A DNA stretch of 64,000 bases from Methanomicrobia archaeon (GTDB taxonomy: Archaea; Methanobacteriota_B; Thermococci; Methanofastidiosales; NM3), in the NCBI GenBank assembly GCA_030603445.1, contig JAUVXU010000006.1, positions 31,077 through 95,076 of the forward strand. Direction: 5' to 3'. The notes below the pieces were generated by a model. It saw nothing but the letters and a program-made list of their open reading frames with translations. It was not told the origin of the DNA and ran no database searches. The position numbers and the translations under genes are program-made. Below, piece after piece: positions 1 to 8,198 of the stretch. Numbering within the stretch: position 1 is the stretch's first letter; each line of letters opens with the position of its first letter.

Positions 1-1217
1 CCGTCATATTCAAAAATAGCCACTGGTTTTGTGTTGTCAGTTATATCTACATTTTCTGAGCATGATGATGTATTGTATTTGTCTTTTGCCAGCAATGTTA
101 CTATGTACTCTTTTGCTGATGAGAAATTGTGTGTAATCAGAACGCCTTCCCCACTAGTGCCGTCCCCAAAATCCCATTCAAATGTAAGCTCATCGTTATT
201 TTCATCGTAGGATTGAGTGGCGTCAAAGAGGATATCAACGCTAGTTCGTGTTTTTCCAGATATTGAAAAAATTGCTACAGGGGGAAAATTTTCGTTTATC
301 GCTATCGTGATTTCCAATGTTCGCGTAGTCGTATCCTGGTATTTGAGGAAAAGCGTAACAATGTAATTGCCAGCTGTTTCATAGCTATGCTCGGCTATTT
401 GTCCATAACATTGCGTCCCGTCTCCAAAGTCCCATCTGTATGATTCAATGAGTTCATTTTCTGGAAGTATATCTGATGCATCAAAGATTAGTTGAACATC
501 ACTGTATCTATCTCCTGAAACTGTTATCTCACTTATAAAATTCGATTTGATGTCAAGACAAAGTATTTTTGTAAAGGCGTATCCAACAGCACCATCGCAA
601 TCCCATATCTTGAAGAAGACAAGAAATGGCCCAGACTCAGTATAGGTGTGTGTAACAGAAGAAGGCATTCCCTCTCCCGCGATAATAGTTCCATCGCCAA
701 AGTTCCATTCCCAGGCGACAATCATGCCATCATCTTCGCCCATGCCTGTAAACTGTACCTCAAGTGGAACAAGGCCTTCCTCCGGTTCAACAGAAACTAT
801 CTGTGCTATGGGGGGCGTGTTTGGGTCCGTTTCTATAGGTTCGTATGAAACTATTGTTATAGTTACATTCACAACAGTTGGTCCTTCCCAACACAATTCA
901 GGTATTTCTGGAGGAATAATGGGAATTACAACCCATATTGTTCCTTGTTCCTCGCCTGCGAAGAGGACTGTAGATACCATTTCTTCAGGGCCCGTCTCGC
1001 ATTGGTATTTGTAGGTAACGTCGATATATGCTGTAACATTAAATCCCTTGTTTTCAACTTCGACGATGATATTTGTATCACTGATAACCGAGTAGTTTCC
1101 CGTGTATACAAGTATCTCTTCTTCATCAGCACTAATAGAAGCAAAATTAAACAGGATAATTCCAATTAGGAGAAGATTTAAGAGAAATGTAAAAGTGGCC
1201 TGTTTATAGGAAGCCAT
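1..1217 (-). CDS. Secreted PKD-repeat surface protein (C-terminus beyond window)
   Basis: The frame is open from an ATG at 1217 to the left edge, so only the N-terminal ~405 residues are present. It begins with a short basic start and a hydrophobic stretch (about residues 8-28, FTFLLNLLLIGIILFNF then ASISA), a typical signal peptide. After a β-rich region of about 110 residues, three PKD modules follow, each with the hallmark W-x-F-G-D-G-T (WNFGDGT, WDFGDGT twice) and the aromatic HTY/HSY/HNF strand; a fourth seems to begin at the edge. PKD repeats are common in cell-surface and S-layer-associated proteins of methanogens. It points away from the helix-turn-helix gene at 1348. Exact role (adhesin, S-layer accessory, enzyme tail) cannot be told from this part. 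Confidence 0.8.
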   Translation of the reverse strand, partial: MASYKQATFTFLLNLLLIGIILFNFASISADEEEILVYTGNYSVISDTNIIVEVENKGFNVTAYIDVTYKYQCETGPEEMVSTVLFAGEEQGTIWVVIPIIPPEIPELCWEGPTVVNVTITIVSYEPIETDPNTPPIAQIVSVEPEEGLVPLEVQFTGMGEDDGMIVAWEWNFGDGTIIAGEGMPSSVTHTYTESGPFLVFFKIWDCDGAVGYAFTKILCLDIKSNFISEITVSGDRYSDVQLIFDASDILPENELIESYRWDFGDGTQCYGQIAEHSYETAGNYIVTLFLKYQDTTTRTLEITIAINENFPPVAIFSISGKTRTSVDILFDATQSYDENNDELTFEWDFGDGTSGEGVLITHNFSSAKEYIVTLLAKDKYNTSSCSENVDITDNTKPVAIFEYD

Positions 1218-1313
1218 TTTAATCTTTAGCTTATTATTTTTTTATACTATTTATATTTTTCTTTTTATTATATTTGTTGCATTGTTATACATTTTATTGA
1301 ATAATAGAATGGA

Positions 1314-1325
1314 AATATTTATATG
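1314..1325 (+). promoter_or_regulatory. TATA box of the helix-turn-helix gene
   Basis: The sequence AATATTTATATG lies about 25-30 bases before the ATG at 1348. An archaeal start site about 25 bases downstream would fall within a few bases of the ATG, so the transcript is probably leaderless. No Shine-Dalgarno is visible. The 1218-1347 gap also must hold the promoter for the PKD gene; nothing else is recognisable in it. Confidence 0.4.
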
Positions 1326-1347
1326 TAAATATGCATAATACAATCTA

Positions 1348-2337
1348 ATGACAAGAAAATCTTCACAAGAATTGATGAAAAACATCATACTTTCTCTTCA
1401 GGAATCGCCAAAAACAATTAATAAAATTAAAAAAGATTTAAATATTCAATGGACCACTGCTAAAAGTCATTTAGAAACACTTGAGGAACTCAATCTGGTA
1501 AAAGAGAGTAAAATAGGGGTATCAAGAACATTCGAACTTATTGAGAATAGGCCAATTGTAAAAGATAATGATACATATTTTGGCTTGCCTATGTCACATG
1601 AAGACAAACAGATAAGCTGGTTTTTATTTTCTGAAATATCAAAGGAATGGGAAAAAAGATTTGGAAAGAAATCTGATCAGATAACAACACAAAAAGTCGC
1701 TGTAGAGGTGGCCAACAAATTAAATCTCAATATCCCTATAAGTTGGTACAAATATGGGAAAATACTTGTCTGCAAATATGAACCCCAAAAAATATATAAT
1801 TATGATAAAATTGTTATTGGTAAATCAATTAACATCTATAAATTTCAGACTGTTTTGGAAGAAGTATGCGAGTTGTTTTCAGATTGCAATACTTTTCATG
1901 ATTTTATGAGAAAACAATATGAACTGTCCGAACACCCATTATACAAAACAAAACTTGATTTTGAGGATATGCGCCTTAAGGGGGATAATAAGGAGATTAA
2001 CAATAAACGCATAAATCTTGCTTACGATTTGATATTTAATTATCCGGATCTAAAAAAAGATACAATAATAAAAGAGTTATTAGAGGCGTTTGTTAGCAGT
2101 TATGTTACAAGCATATTGCAGGACAGACACAGTCCTGAAATTAAAAATATGGCTTTTGAGGCATTTTCAGCTTTGTGGACATTGATGGCATTGAGACAAT
2201 TTAAGAGGGGCCTTGTATCTGGTGGTTTTTATAAATCAGAGACAGATATTCAGAAATATATTGAATGTGAAGAGCAAAGCTATACTATGAATGCAAATGA
2301 TGCTGTACTAAATTTTGTAAAGTCGGTATATGGTTAA
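1348..2337 (+). CDS. Winged-helix DNA-binding protein of unknown function
   Basis: A 329-residue protein whose first ~65 residues look like an ArsR/MarR-type winged helix (helix, then KTINKIKKDLN and a recognition helix around TTAKSHLETLEEL, then the wing KESKIGVSRTF). The remaining 260 residues are mostly helical and I do not recognise them; they hold Trp/Tyr-rich segments but no nucleotide-binding or catalytic motif. Its stop overlaps the stop of the convergent PIN-domain gene by 4 bases. The pairing of a regulator-like protein with a PIN nuclease hints at a toxin-antitoxin-like relation, but the two are not in one operon. It could equally be a transcription regulator of the neighbouring surface-protein genes. 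Confidence 0.6.
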   Translation: MTRKSSQELMKNIILSLQESPKTINKIKKDLNIQWTTAKSHLETLEELNLVKESKIGVSRTFELIENRPIVKDNDTYFGLPMSHEDKQISWFLFSEISKEWEKRFGKKSDQITTQKVAVEVANKLNLNIPISWYKYGKILVCKYEPQKIYNYDKIVIGKSINIYKFQTVLEEVCELFSDCNTFHDFMRKQYELSEHPLYKTKLDFEDMRLKGDNKEINNKRINLAYDLIFNYPDLKKDTIIKELLEAFVSSYVTSILQDRHSPEIKNMAFEAFSALWTLMALRQFKRGLVSGGFYKSETDIQKYIECEEQSYTMNANDAVLNFVKSVYG

Positions 2338-2747
2338 TATTCTATATGTTCAGGTAAACGTACCTTCATTTTTTCATCTTTGAAACATGCATAGTCCGTA
2401 AGATTTCTTGTAATTAGGTAATTTGCATTATTTTCAATAGCTATTAATGCATGAACGGCGTCTTCGTGTTCAGTAGGAAAATTATTGGCACGTTGTTTTA
2501 TTTTCGCAGTTGTTTTTACAGATATCATTTTATTGCTTTTTTTCATATCTTCAAAAAGAGATTGATAAATTGGGGTATTCTCAAATTCTTTTAATTGTGT
2601 TAATAACCAATCAGAAACAAGAAAGGAATAATGGCAATTAATTCCGTTCAAAAACATCTCTGATGCGAAGTAACCAATGTCCAAAAATCTGCTTTTACGA
2701 GATTCAAAATAGTCCCTGTAAACGCATGTATCTACATAAACTAGCAT
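2334..2747 (-). CDS. PIN-domain protein (putative VapC-like ribonuclease)
   Basis: This 137-residue protein has the layout of a PIN domain: an N-terminal β-strand ending in acidic D6 (MLVYVDTCVYRDYF), a helical middle, a second acidic cluster in PTEHEDAVHALIAIENNANYLITRN with the usual strand-loop TRN/D at the end. PIN domains are Mg2+-dependent RNases, often toxins of VapBC pairs. No small AbrB/RHH antitoxin gene sits upstream; the only neighbour is the convergent winged-helix gene, overlapping by 4 bases at the stops. It could therefore be a solitary PIN nuclease. The family call is from pattern recognition; the spacing of acidic residues fits, but the substrate is unknown. Confidence 0.65.
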   Translation of the reverse strand: MLVYVDTCVYRDYFESRKSRFLDIGYFASEMFLNGINCHYSFLVSDWLLTQLKEFENTPIYQSLFEDMKKSNKMISVKTTAKIKQRANNFPTEHEDAVHALIAIENNANYLITRNLTDYACFKDEKMKVRLPEHIEY

Positions 2748-2884
2748 TATCTAATAAATTGCATTGATAACATATAAATTGTTTTATAATCGTTAAGGAT
2801 GTATGTACAAGCTTTTCTCAGGGGAAACACTAAAAAAAAGAAAAAGAAGAGAGAGTTAGTTTGTGGTTTATTTGCATATGAGTT

Positions 2885-3961
2885 TTAAATTGCCAATTCA
2901 GGATATTCTATCCATGCTTCTGCCCATCTTATAAGTTTATCAGCAATATCTGGAGGAATTTTTTTACCTTTTTGTGCTTCAACTTCGTTTATGAAAGCCA
3001 TAAGTATATTATTAGCTGTGTTTTCTTCACCCTTTTCAAATTGTTTTGCAGCTGCATTGAGTTTTGCAATCAATCCGTTGACAATACCCTGATGAGAAAT
3101 GTTATCCCCTATGTACTCCTTTGCTTCATTTATTGATGGAACATACAATGTTCCTTCTATTTCAATATTTTCAAATGATACCGTGTGCACTGCTCCGTCT
3201 CCGTATAATCCATAAAACGCTTGCATCTGTTTCATATCGCCTGTAAAAGTCATTCCTGCAGGCATTAAATCAGCTGGACCTGAATGCCAATTTGGAACAT
3301 AAAATCCTTGTGGTCTTCCATTGATAGTCATATACGCTTCACCAGAAGTATCACTTGTTGAGTGAAGAGTTATTATCACATCATACGTTCCGCCAGTATT
3401 ATATGTAACGTTATCAATTGCCCCCCAATTTAGTGCTTGCCATTGATCTACTCCATCCCTGTCAAACCAAACTGCATGATTGGCCAATGGATTCGGTGGA
3501 ATTGATGGTAGATTATAGTCGCCTTCACCGCAACCTCCTGCTTTCTGCAAAATCAGCTTATCGTCAAGATCTAATGTTGGAATGCCTAGTGGGTCGGGAT
3601 CAAAAGTATTAGCACTCCAGTCGTAGTCTGTTGCCAACCATACTCCTGCCCCTTCAACTTCCCATGTGGGATTAAAGTTTCCATAACCCACTGTTCTGAC
3701 ACCAAATTCTGACCATGCGTGTGCTCCAGAATCGTCAACCATTCCATTTAAATCCACGGTAAATGTAAGCACTAGATCACTTTTTGTAATATCCCATACT
3801 TCTTCAAAATTACCTGCTTGGAAACCACCACTGAGTGAAATATCGGAATAATTCATGATAGTTTCTTCTGCAGCTATAGGCATTATCGCCAGTGATGTAA
3901 ACACCATTCCCAAAGCTATTGCTATGCTTACTAATTTTCTAGGTTTGTTCAGTTTTGTCAC
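2885..3961 (-). CDS. Secreted protein with C-terminal FIMAH-like domain
   Basis: A 358-residue exported protein. Residues 1-30 form a signal peptide (basic MTKLNKPRK, hydrophobic core, cleavage near IAAEE). Residues ~35-270 are rich in Gly, Trp, Asp and β-strand patterns, like a jelly-roll or carbohydrate-binding surface domain that I cannot assign. The last ~75 residues match the FIMAH domain found in Firmicutes and methanogen surface proteins: GLIAKLNAAAKQFEKGE, then NILMAFINEVEAQKGKKI and DIADKLIRWAE. A perfect GGAGGTGA Shine-Dalgarno ends one base before the ATG region, and a TATA box lies ~35 bases upstream, so it should be well expressed. Likely cell-surface or extracellular; no catalytic motif seen. 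Confidence 0.75.
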   Translation of the reverse strand: MTKLNKPRKLVSIAIALGMVFTSLAIMPIAAEETIMNYSDISLSGGFQAGNFEEVWDITKSDLVLTFTVDLNGMVDDSGAHAWSEFGVRTVGYGNFNPTWEVEGAGVWLATDYDWSANTFDPDPLGIPTLDLDDKLILQKAGGCGEGDYNLPSIPPNPLANHAVWFDRDGVDQWQALNWGAIDNVTYNTGGTYDVIITLHSTSDTSGEAYMTINGRPQGFYVPNWHSGPADLMPAGMTFTGDMKQMQAFYGLYGDGAVHTVSFENIEIEGTLYVPSINEAKEYIGDNISHQGIVNGLIAKLNAAAKQFEKGEENTANNILMAFINEVEAQKGKKIPPDIADKLIRWAEAWIEYPELAI

Positions 3962-3992
3962 CTCCCTTTAAATAGGTATAGACAATTTGTCG

Positions 3993-4005
3993 TTTTTATA
4001 TATAG
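3993..4005 (-). promoter_or_regulatory. TATA box of the secreted FIMAH protein gene
   Basis: Read on the minus strand this is CTATATATAAAAA, followed about 25 bases later by the leader with the strong Shine-Dalgarno GGAGGTGA directly before the start codon at 3961. The combination suggests high expression. Confidence 0.5.
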
Positions 4006-4048
4006 TTTTTATGCCTGAAATGACAATATATCAAAATAAAAGTTATAA

Positions 4049-4204
4049 AATGATGTATTTGCAGGTTTGGGCGCATTGATACTAGGAATAATAATTTTCT
4101 TCCTCATAGGGGCATTGTTAATATGAGTTGGCACAAGGAATGCAGACATAAAAAAGCATCTTATGGAAAAGGCATATTACGATAAATTCAAAAAAATGTC
4201 ATGA
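4049..4204 (+). pseudogene. Remnant of a small membrane protein
   Basis: One reading frame from 4049 to the stop at 4202-4204 looks like the C-terminal end of a small membrane protein: a strongly hydrophobic segment (AGLGALILGIIIFFLIGALL) followed by a charged tail (ADIKKHLMEKAYYDKFKKMS). A TGA at 4124-4126 interrupts it exactly between the two parts, an upstream TAA at 4046 closes the frame, and there is no start codon. I read it as a decayed gene. The family is not recognised. The alternative is chance; the amphipathic, lysine-rich tail after a clean transmembrane stretch makes that less likely but not excluded. Confidence 0.35.
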
Positions 4205-4211
4205 CCAAAAA

Positions 4212-4324
4212 TGGCGCCGAGGTAGGGATTTGAACCCTAGTTGTGCAAGGCACAATCAGATTTCCCGTCAGCTACTATTTGGATCTCGAGTCTGACGCGT
4301 TTGACCAAGCTCCGCAACCTCGGC
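4212..4324 (-). tRNA. tRNA-Ser(CGA) with a 23-base intron
   Basis: The acceptor stem is GCCGAGG/CCTCGGC with discriminator G73 and an encoded CCA (4212-4214). The anticodon stem is TCAGA/TCTGA with loop C-T-CGA-G-A; the anticodon CGA is at 4288-4286. A long variable arm (TTGTG/CACAA) and the T arm TAGGG/CCCTA make it a type II tRNA; G73 and CGA assign serine, not leucine. A 23-base intron at 4262-4284 sits after position 37, the usual archaeal place. The exon-intron junctions fold into a canonical bulge-helix-bulge: CTCG pairs with CGGG, the bulges are AGA and AAA, and each is cut between its second and third base. Splicing needs the tRNA endonuclease EndA. Confidence 0.9.
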
Positions 4325-4411
4325 TCAACGGTAATATTTTCTATATGCTTTTAAAGGTTTTGCAGTCTTCGGCTTTGCACATAAAGGGTACCACTGAACA
4401 TAAAGTATCAG

Positions 4412-4439
4412 AAAGTGAACATAAACTTACGTTCACTTT
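4412..4439 (+). repeat. Left-end hairpin of the IS element
   Basis: AAAGTGAAC (4412-4420) pairs perfectly with GTTCACTTT (4431-4439) across a 10-base loop, giving a 9-bp hairpin just before tnpB, as seen at the left ends of IS200/IS605 elements. Confidence 0.6.
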
Positions 4440-4481
4440 ACCCCTGCTCTCTTTCTATGGGCTTTTATTGTTATTATTTCA

Positions 4482-5696
4482 ATGTTAATCATGTACGTCA
4501 CGCGCACGCAGCAGGTGGCCCTAAAGGGCAATCACTTCTCATGCTGGTGCCACAAGGCAAAGAACGTATACAACAATGCCAATTACATCGTTCGCCAGGA
4601 ATACTTCAACAATGGACGTTACATAGCGCACAATGAGCTCTACCACCTCGTCAAGAACGATACGGAGTACAGGGAGCTTCCCTCGCTTGTTGCAAACGAG
4701 ATTTTAAGGACGCTTCACGAGGCCTGGACGGGATTTTTCGGCTCCATGAGATCGTATGGCCGCGACCCCTATCGTTTCCTTGGCAGGCCAAGGCCGCCCC
4801 GCTACAAGGACAGGGACGGGGAGATAACGATAAGATTCCCACGCAATCACATCTCGCACCGCGGGGGAAAGGTCCTTTTGCCAAAGAAGGTAGGGCGATA
4901 CCCTATAAGGCACAAACTGCCGGATGGGGCAGACGTCAAGATGGTGCGAATAATTCCAAGGGGATCCTCGTATGTAGCGGAGATCGTCTATGGGAAGGAG
5001 GTAGATGTAAACAAAAGAATGGCCAGGTGCGTGCTTGGTGTGGACATCGGGCTTGAGAACCTCATGACCGTGGTGGATGATCAGGGCAACAGGCCCTGAA
5101 TCGTCAAGGATGGAGCTCTCAAGTCAATGAATCAATACTACAACAAGGAGCTTGCCCGCTTAAAATCCGTATGCGCAAAGTCTGGGCAGAGGACGACCAA
5201 GAGGATAAAGAGACTCTCTGAAAAAAGGAACAGGAAGGTAAGAAACGCCCTCCACCATATGAGCAAGCTGCTCGTCGGGCATGCCTGCAGGGTGGGGGCG
5301 TCTTCCATCGTCATCGGATATAACGAGGGATGGAAACAAAAGGTAAGGCTCGGCCGAAAGACGAATCAGGGTTTTGTCCAAATACCTTACCATACCCTCT
5401 TGAAGCAGATAGCCTACAAGTCCGAAGAGAACGACATCGAAGTTGTCCTTCAAGACGAGTCGTATACCAGCAGGTGCTCCTTCCTTGACAGCGAGCCGAT
5501 AGAAAGGCATGGCAGCTACAAGGGAAGGAGGATTTGCAGGGGCCTCTTCCAATCAGAAAAAGGAAAGGTAATCAATGCCGATGTGAACGCGGCATACAAT
5601 ATAATAAAAAAGGCATTCCCCAAAGCTTTCGCAGAGGGGATAGAGGATGTCAGCTTGCATCCGGTACGCATGGCAATGTGCCCTGTGTGCGAATGA
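4482..5696 (+). pseudogene. tnpB: tnpB (RNA-guided nuclease of IS200/IS605 family), interrupted by TGA
   Basis: Both halves are in one frame, broken only by the TGA at 5097-5099. The first half (205 residues) contains the N-terminal part and the RuvC-I Asp (LGVDIGLENLMT). The second half has the RuvC-II Glu (IGYNEGWKQ), the degenerate zinc-ribbon region (YTSRCSF...KGRRICRGLF) and the RuvC-III Asp (NADVNAAYNI). The stop replaces a residue in the conserved GNRPxIVK stretch right after RuvC-I, so neither fragment keeps all three catalytic acids. A single point mutation is the simplest cause and implies recent decay. Base composition is clearly richer in G+C than the flanking DNA (for example 4740-4880), consistent with horizontal arrival. 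Confidence 0.85.
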
Positions 5697-5697
5697 A

Positions 5698-5719
5698 CAT
5701 AAACTTTTGATAGTTTATG
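5698..5719 (+). repeat. Right-end hairpin of the IS element
   Basis: CATAAACT (5698-5705) pairs with AGTTTATG (5712-5719) over a 6-base loop, starting two bases after the tnpB stop. In TnpB elements this end also encodes the guide (ωRNA) scaffold, with the guide read from the flank after the element. Confidence 0.6.
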
Positions 5720-5829
5720 TGCAAAGCCGCAGTCTTCAAATCATCGCCTCCGCTAATCACAAAAAATTGGAGTTGTCTCTCTTATTAAAGGGTAAACTAT
5801 TTAAAAATATGATATACTACCCTCATTAG

Positions 5830-6609
5830 ATGAAAATATCAGATGATTATCTTATAAACGTTGATTCCATTTCAAAGGATTATGGCAACGTGAAAGCATT
5901 GGACAATGTTTCCTTGCAGATAAAGAAAGGCGAAACATTTGGCTTGTTAGGCCAAAACGGTGCCGGCAAGACCACACTTGTTAGAATACTATGCGGAGTA
6001 CTATCTGCTACAAGCGGCACTGCAACAGTTGATGGGTTAGATATTGCAAAAAATAAGAATGAGGTAAAAGCTATTACCGGGCTGCTTCCAGAAAACCCCG
6101 GTACTTATGAAGATCTTACAGCAAAAGAGTTCCTTTCTTTTGTAGGAGAGTTATACGGGCTTAGTAAGGACATAATAACAGATAGAACAAATGACCTTTT
6201 ACAACTCTTTGATCTAGTTGGTAGAAAGGATGACCTTCTTTCAGGATTTTCTTCAGGAATGAGGCAAAAGATAATGCTTGCTTCAACGTTGATACACAAT
6301 CCACCCATCCTGCTACTTGACGAACCTACATCATCCCTTGACCCGACAGTTGCTCGCACGGTAAAAGATATTATTCTATCATTCTCAAAGGAGGCACAGC
6401 GCACAATCATAGTTTCCACTCATCAGCTTCCCTTAGCTGAAGAGGTATGTGACAGGATAGCAATACTGGATAAGGGCATTATCATGGCCTGTGACACACC
6501 AAAGAACTTGATGGAGTCTACAGGGACATCCACACTTGAAAATGCTTTCTTTAGCATAACAGGACTTGAACACAAAGACGTTGACATACTGCTGGAATGG
6601 GGCATGTGA
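5830..6609 (+). CDS. ABC transporter ATP-binding protein (ABC-2 type exporter)
   Basis: A 259-residue ABC ATPase with Walker A GQNGAGKTT (about residues 40-48), signature LSGFSSGM, Walker B ILLLDEPTSSLD and the switch His in VSTHQ. The closest look is the drug/Na+ efflux type subfamily (CcmA/NatA-like) that couples ATP hydrolysis to export by a separate membrane subunit. The membrane partner follows 2 bases after the stop, so the two genes form one operon. A TATA-like stretch (CTATTTAAAAATATG) lies 20-25 bases before the ATG, suggesting a nearly leaderless message. Substrate unknown. Confidence 0.85.
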   Translation: MKISDDYLINVDSISKDYGNVKALDNVSLQIKKGETFGLLGQNGAGKTTLVRILCGVLSATSGTATVDGLDIAKNKNEVKAITGLLPENPGTYEDLTAKEFLSFVGELYGLSKDIITDRTNDLLQLFDLVGRKDDLLSGFSSGMRQKIMLASTLIHNPPILLLDEPTSSLDPTVARTVKDIILSFSKEAQRTIIVSTHQLPLAEEVCDRIAILDKGIIMACDTPKNLMESTGTSTLENAFFSITGLEHKDVDILLEWGM

Positions 6610-6611
6610 TT

Positions 6612-8198
6612 ATGAATGCGTGGTGGGTCATAGGCAAATACGGCTTGCGCTTGAATTTGGGGAAGGTGTATCGCCGCTTCAATTTGTTCTTTCCACTAAT
6701 AGTACTGGTGTATTTTGCTTATGGCATTATATTGAAGCTGATAATAGATGCAAATCCTGATAACTTTGTTGTTGAGATATTATCAAATAAGGTGCTGTTT
6801 GCAACACTTACTGATCTAATACTTCTTTACCTGTTTATCTACCTTATCGTTATCTATGTTTTTACAGGCATCAGAAAACAAGATAAATCAAGTACCGAGC
6901 TATTGCTCTCAACACCACTTCGCTCAGAGGATATCGTGCTTGGAGAAACTATAGCGATGCTTCCCATATACTTACTATTCATGCCCACTATACTCATTCC
7001 CATATTCATATTTGGTTATTTTAAGGCAGGAGTTGGGCTTTGGGGCCTTGCAGTTATCTTTTTTTCACAGGCCTTGATGTTTATCCTTGCTATAGGAATT
7101 GGGGCAATTATACTTGCCCTTATACAGTCTAGCATCCAACGCCTTAAGGTGGGCAAGTATTTCAGGCTTATATCTTCTTTTATATTTGCTGTACTGTACT
7201 TGTCCATATATGGAATGAAATACTGGTTATCTACTGCACAAAGCGTCACACAAAGCAAGTTGTTTAGTTCTCTTCCAACTTCTCTTGCAGGCAACGTGAT
7301 ATTTTCAAAAATTATGAATATCCCGTCATCACCTTCCGTTCTTGTAAGCATTTGCCTTTTGGTCTTATGGATAGTTGTCGTGTATAGGGTTGGCATAAAT
7401 ATAGCAGGCCGCGCATATTCGCTTGAAAAGGAGCTTGCAACTGCCCGCATTGTAATAAAAAAGGAAGGGGTCTTGCTAAGAATTGTCAGGCAAATTGTTC
7501 CAAAATCTCAAGAAGAACAGATAATTACCCACTTCAAGGTGTTTTTCAGGGACTCCACTAACTTCTCAAGTTCTGTCTATCTTCTTATACTTGGTTATTT
7601 TATGACAATATTTATTGTATGGAACTCACGTAATGAGATTGAGTCTATCGTTCGATTTTATACTATGGAGATGTCCATAACACCGATATTTGTATCTATA
7701 TTCGTTTTGTCGATGTTTTATCTATCGCGCGATGCATTGTGGATATGGAAAAAGGCCCCAGGCGGGACTGACAAGTTTTTGAAAAGCAAATGGCTGCAGA
7801 CATTTATACTTAGTTTCGTTTTTTTGCCTATACCGTTTATTACAGGATTTGTAGTTGGTACTGATAGGATATCATTTGGAATAATGGTCTCAACCGCATT
7901 ATGGTTGCTTATGATGAACGCCTTCTCGGTTTCATATGCAATATTCATAAATGTCATAAATCCCTCAAAACAGATAAGGGGTGCAAGATATGGTATTAAC
8001 TCGATTATCTGCAGCTTCACACTAATAATTATTCTTATGGGGGGCATGCAGGTAATGATGCATTTTGGCATGATGTTTATTGAGCATACATTCACTTCCC
8101 ATCTTCTTTCAGGCGTTCTTATGGGTATTATTCTTAATGTTATAGGACTAATATTTATGTTAGTGGCACGTGAACGTATAGATGTAATTATGGATTGA
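6612..8198 (+). CDS. ABC transporter membrane protein (ABC-2 type)
   Basis: About 528 residues, strongly hydrophobic with some 12 predicted membrane segments. A regularly spaced cluster of six lies between residues ~25 and 260, and another six after residue ~320, separated by a polar region (RAYSLEKELATARIVIKKEG). This fits a fused or long ABC-2 permease. I start it at ATG 6612, two bases after the ATPase stop; an in-frame ATG at 6597 would overlap the upstream gene. It ends in a TGATG junction with the next gene. Role: export partner of the ATPase at 5830; substrate not inferable. Confidence 0.75.
   Translation: MNAWWVIGKYGLRLNLGKVYRRFNLFFPLIVLVYFAYGIILKLIIDANPDNFVVEILSNKVLFATLTDLILLYLFIYLIVIYVFTGIRKQDKSSTELLLSTPLRSEDIVLGETIAMLPIYLLFMPTILIPIFIFGYFKAGVGLWGLAVIFFSQALMFILAIGIGAIILALIQSSIQRLKVGKYFRLISSFIFAVLYLSIYGMKYWLSTAQSVTQSKLFSSLPTSLAGNVIFSKIMNIPSSPSVLVSICLLVLWIVVVYRVGINIAGRAYSLEKELATARIVIKKEGVLLRIVRQIVPKSQEEQIITHFKVFFRDSTNFSSSVYLLILGYFMTIFIVWNSRNEIESIVRFYTMEMSITPIFVSIFVLSMFYLSRDALWIWKKAPGGTDKFLKSKWLQTFILSFVFLPIPFITGFVVGTDRISFGIMVSTALWLLMMNAFSVSYAIFINVINPSKQIRGARYGINSIICSFTLIIILMGGMQVMMHFGMMFIEHTFTSHLLSGVLMGIILNVIGLIFMLVARERIDVIMD

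Larger units (their letters stand above)
4362..5737 (+). mobile_element. IS200/IS605-type element carrying only tnpB
   Basis: A tnpB gene (4482-5696) is flanked by related end sequences. GCAGTCTTC occurs at 4362-4370 and 5729-5737 in the same orientation; GGCTTTGCACATAAA (4371-4385) recurs inverted at 5714-5728; GAACATAAACTT occurs at 4417-4428 and 5695-5706. Both ends also form hairpins (listed separately), as expected for elements moved as single strands by TnpA. There is no tnpA, so it would need a transposase in trans. The left end lies ~38 bases upstream of the tRNA-Ser 5' end. Exact termini are uncertain; I took the outermost shared repeat. Confidence 0.7.

Noticed and set aside
4212-4324. 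tRNA-Leu with the anticodon stem GTCAG/CTGAC
   Set aside because: That pairing leaves a 20-base loop without U33. The TCAGA/TCTGA stem gives a normal loop, an ideal intron splice motif and a serine G73.
5097-5099. Recoded TGA (selenocysteine or tryptophan) in tnpB
   Set aside because: The position is usually aliphatic or aromatic in TnpB, no SECIS-like hairpin was noticed, and TGA is a normal stop for many genes here.
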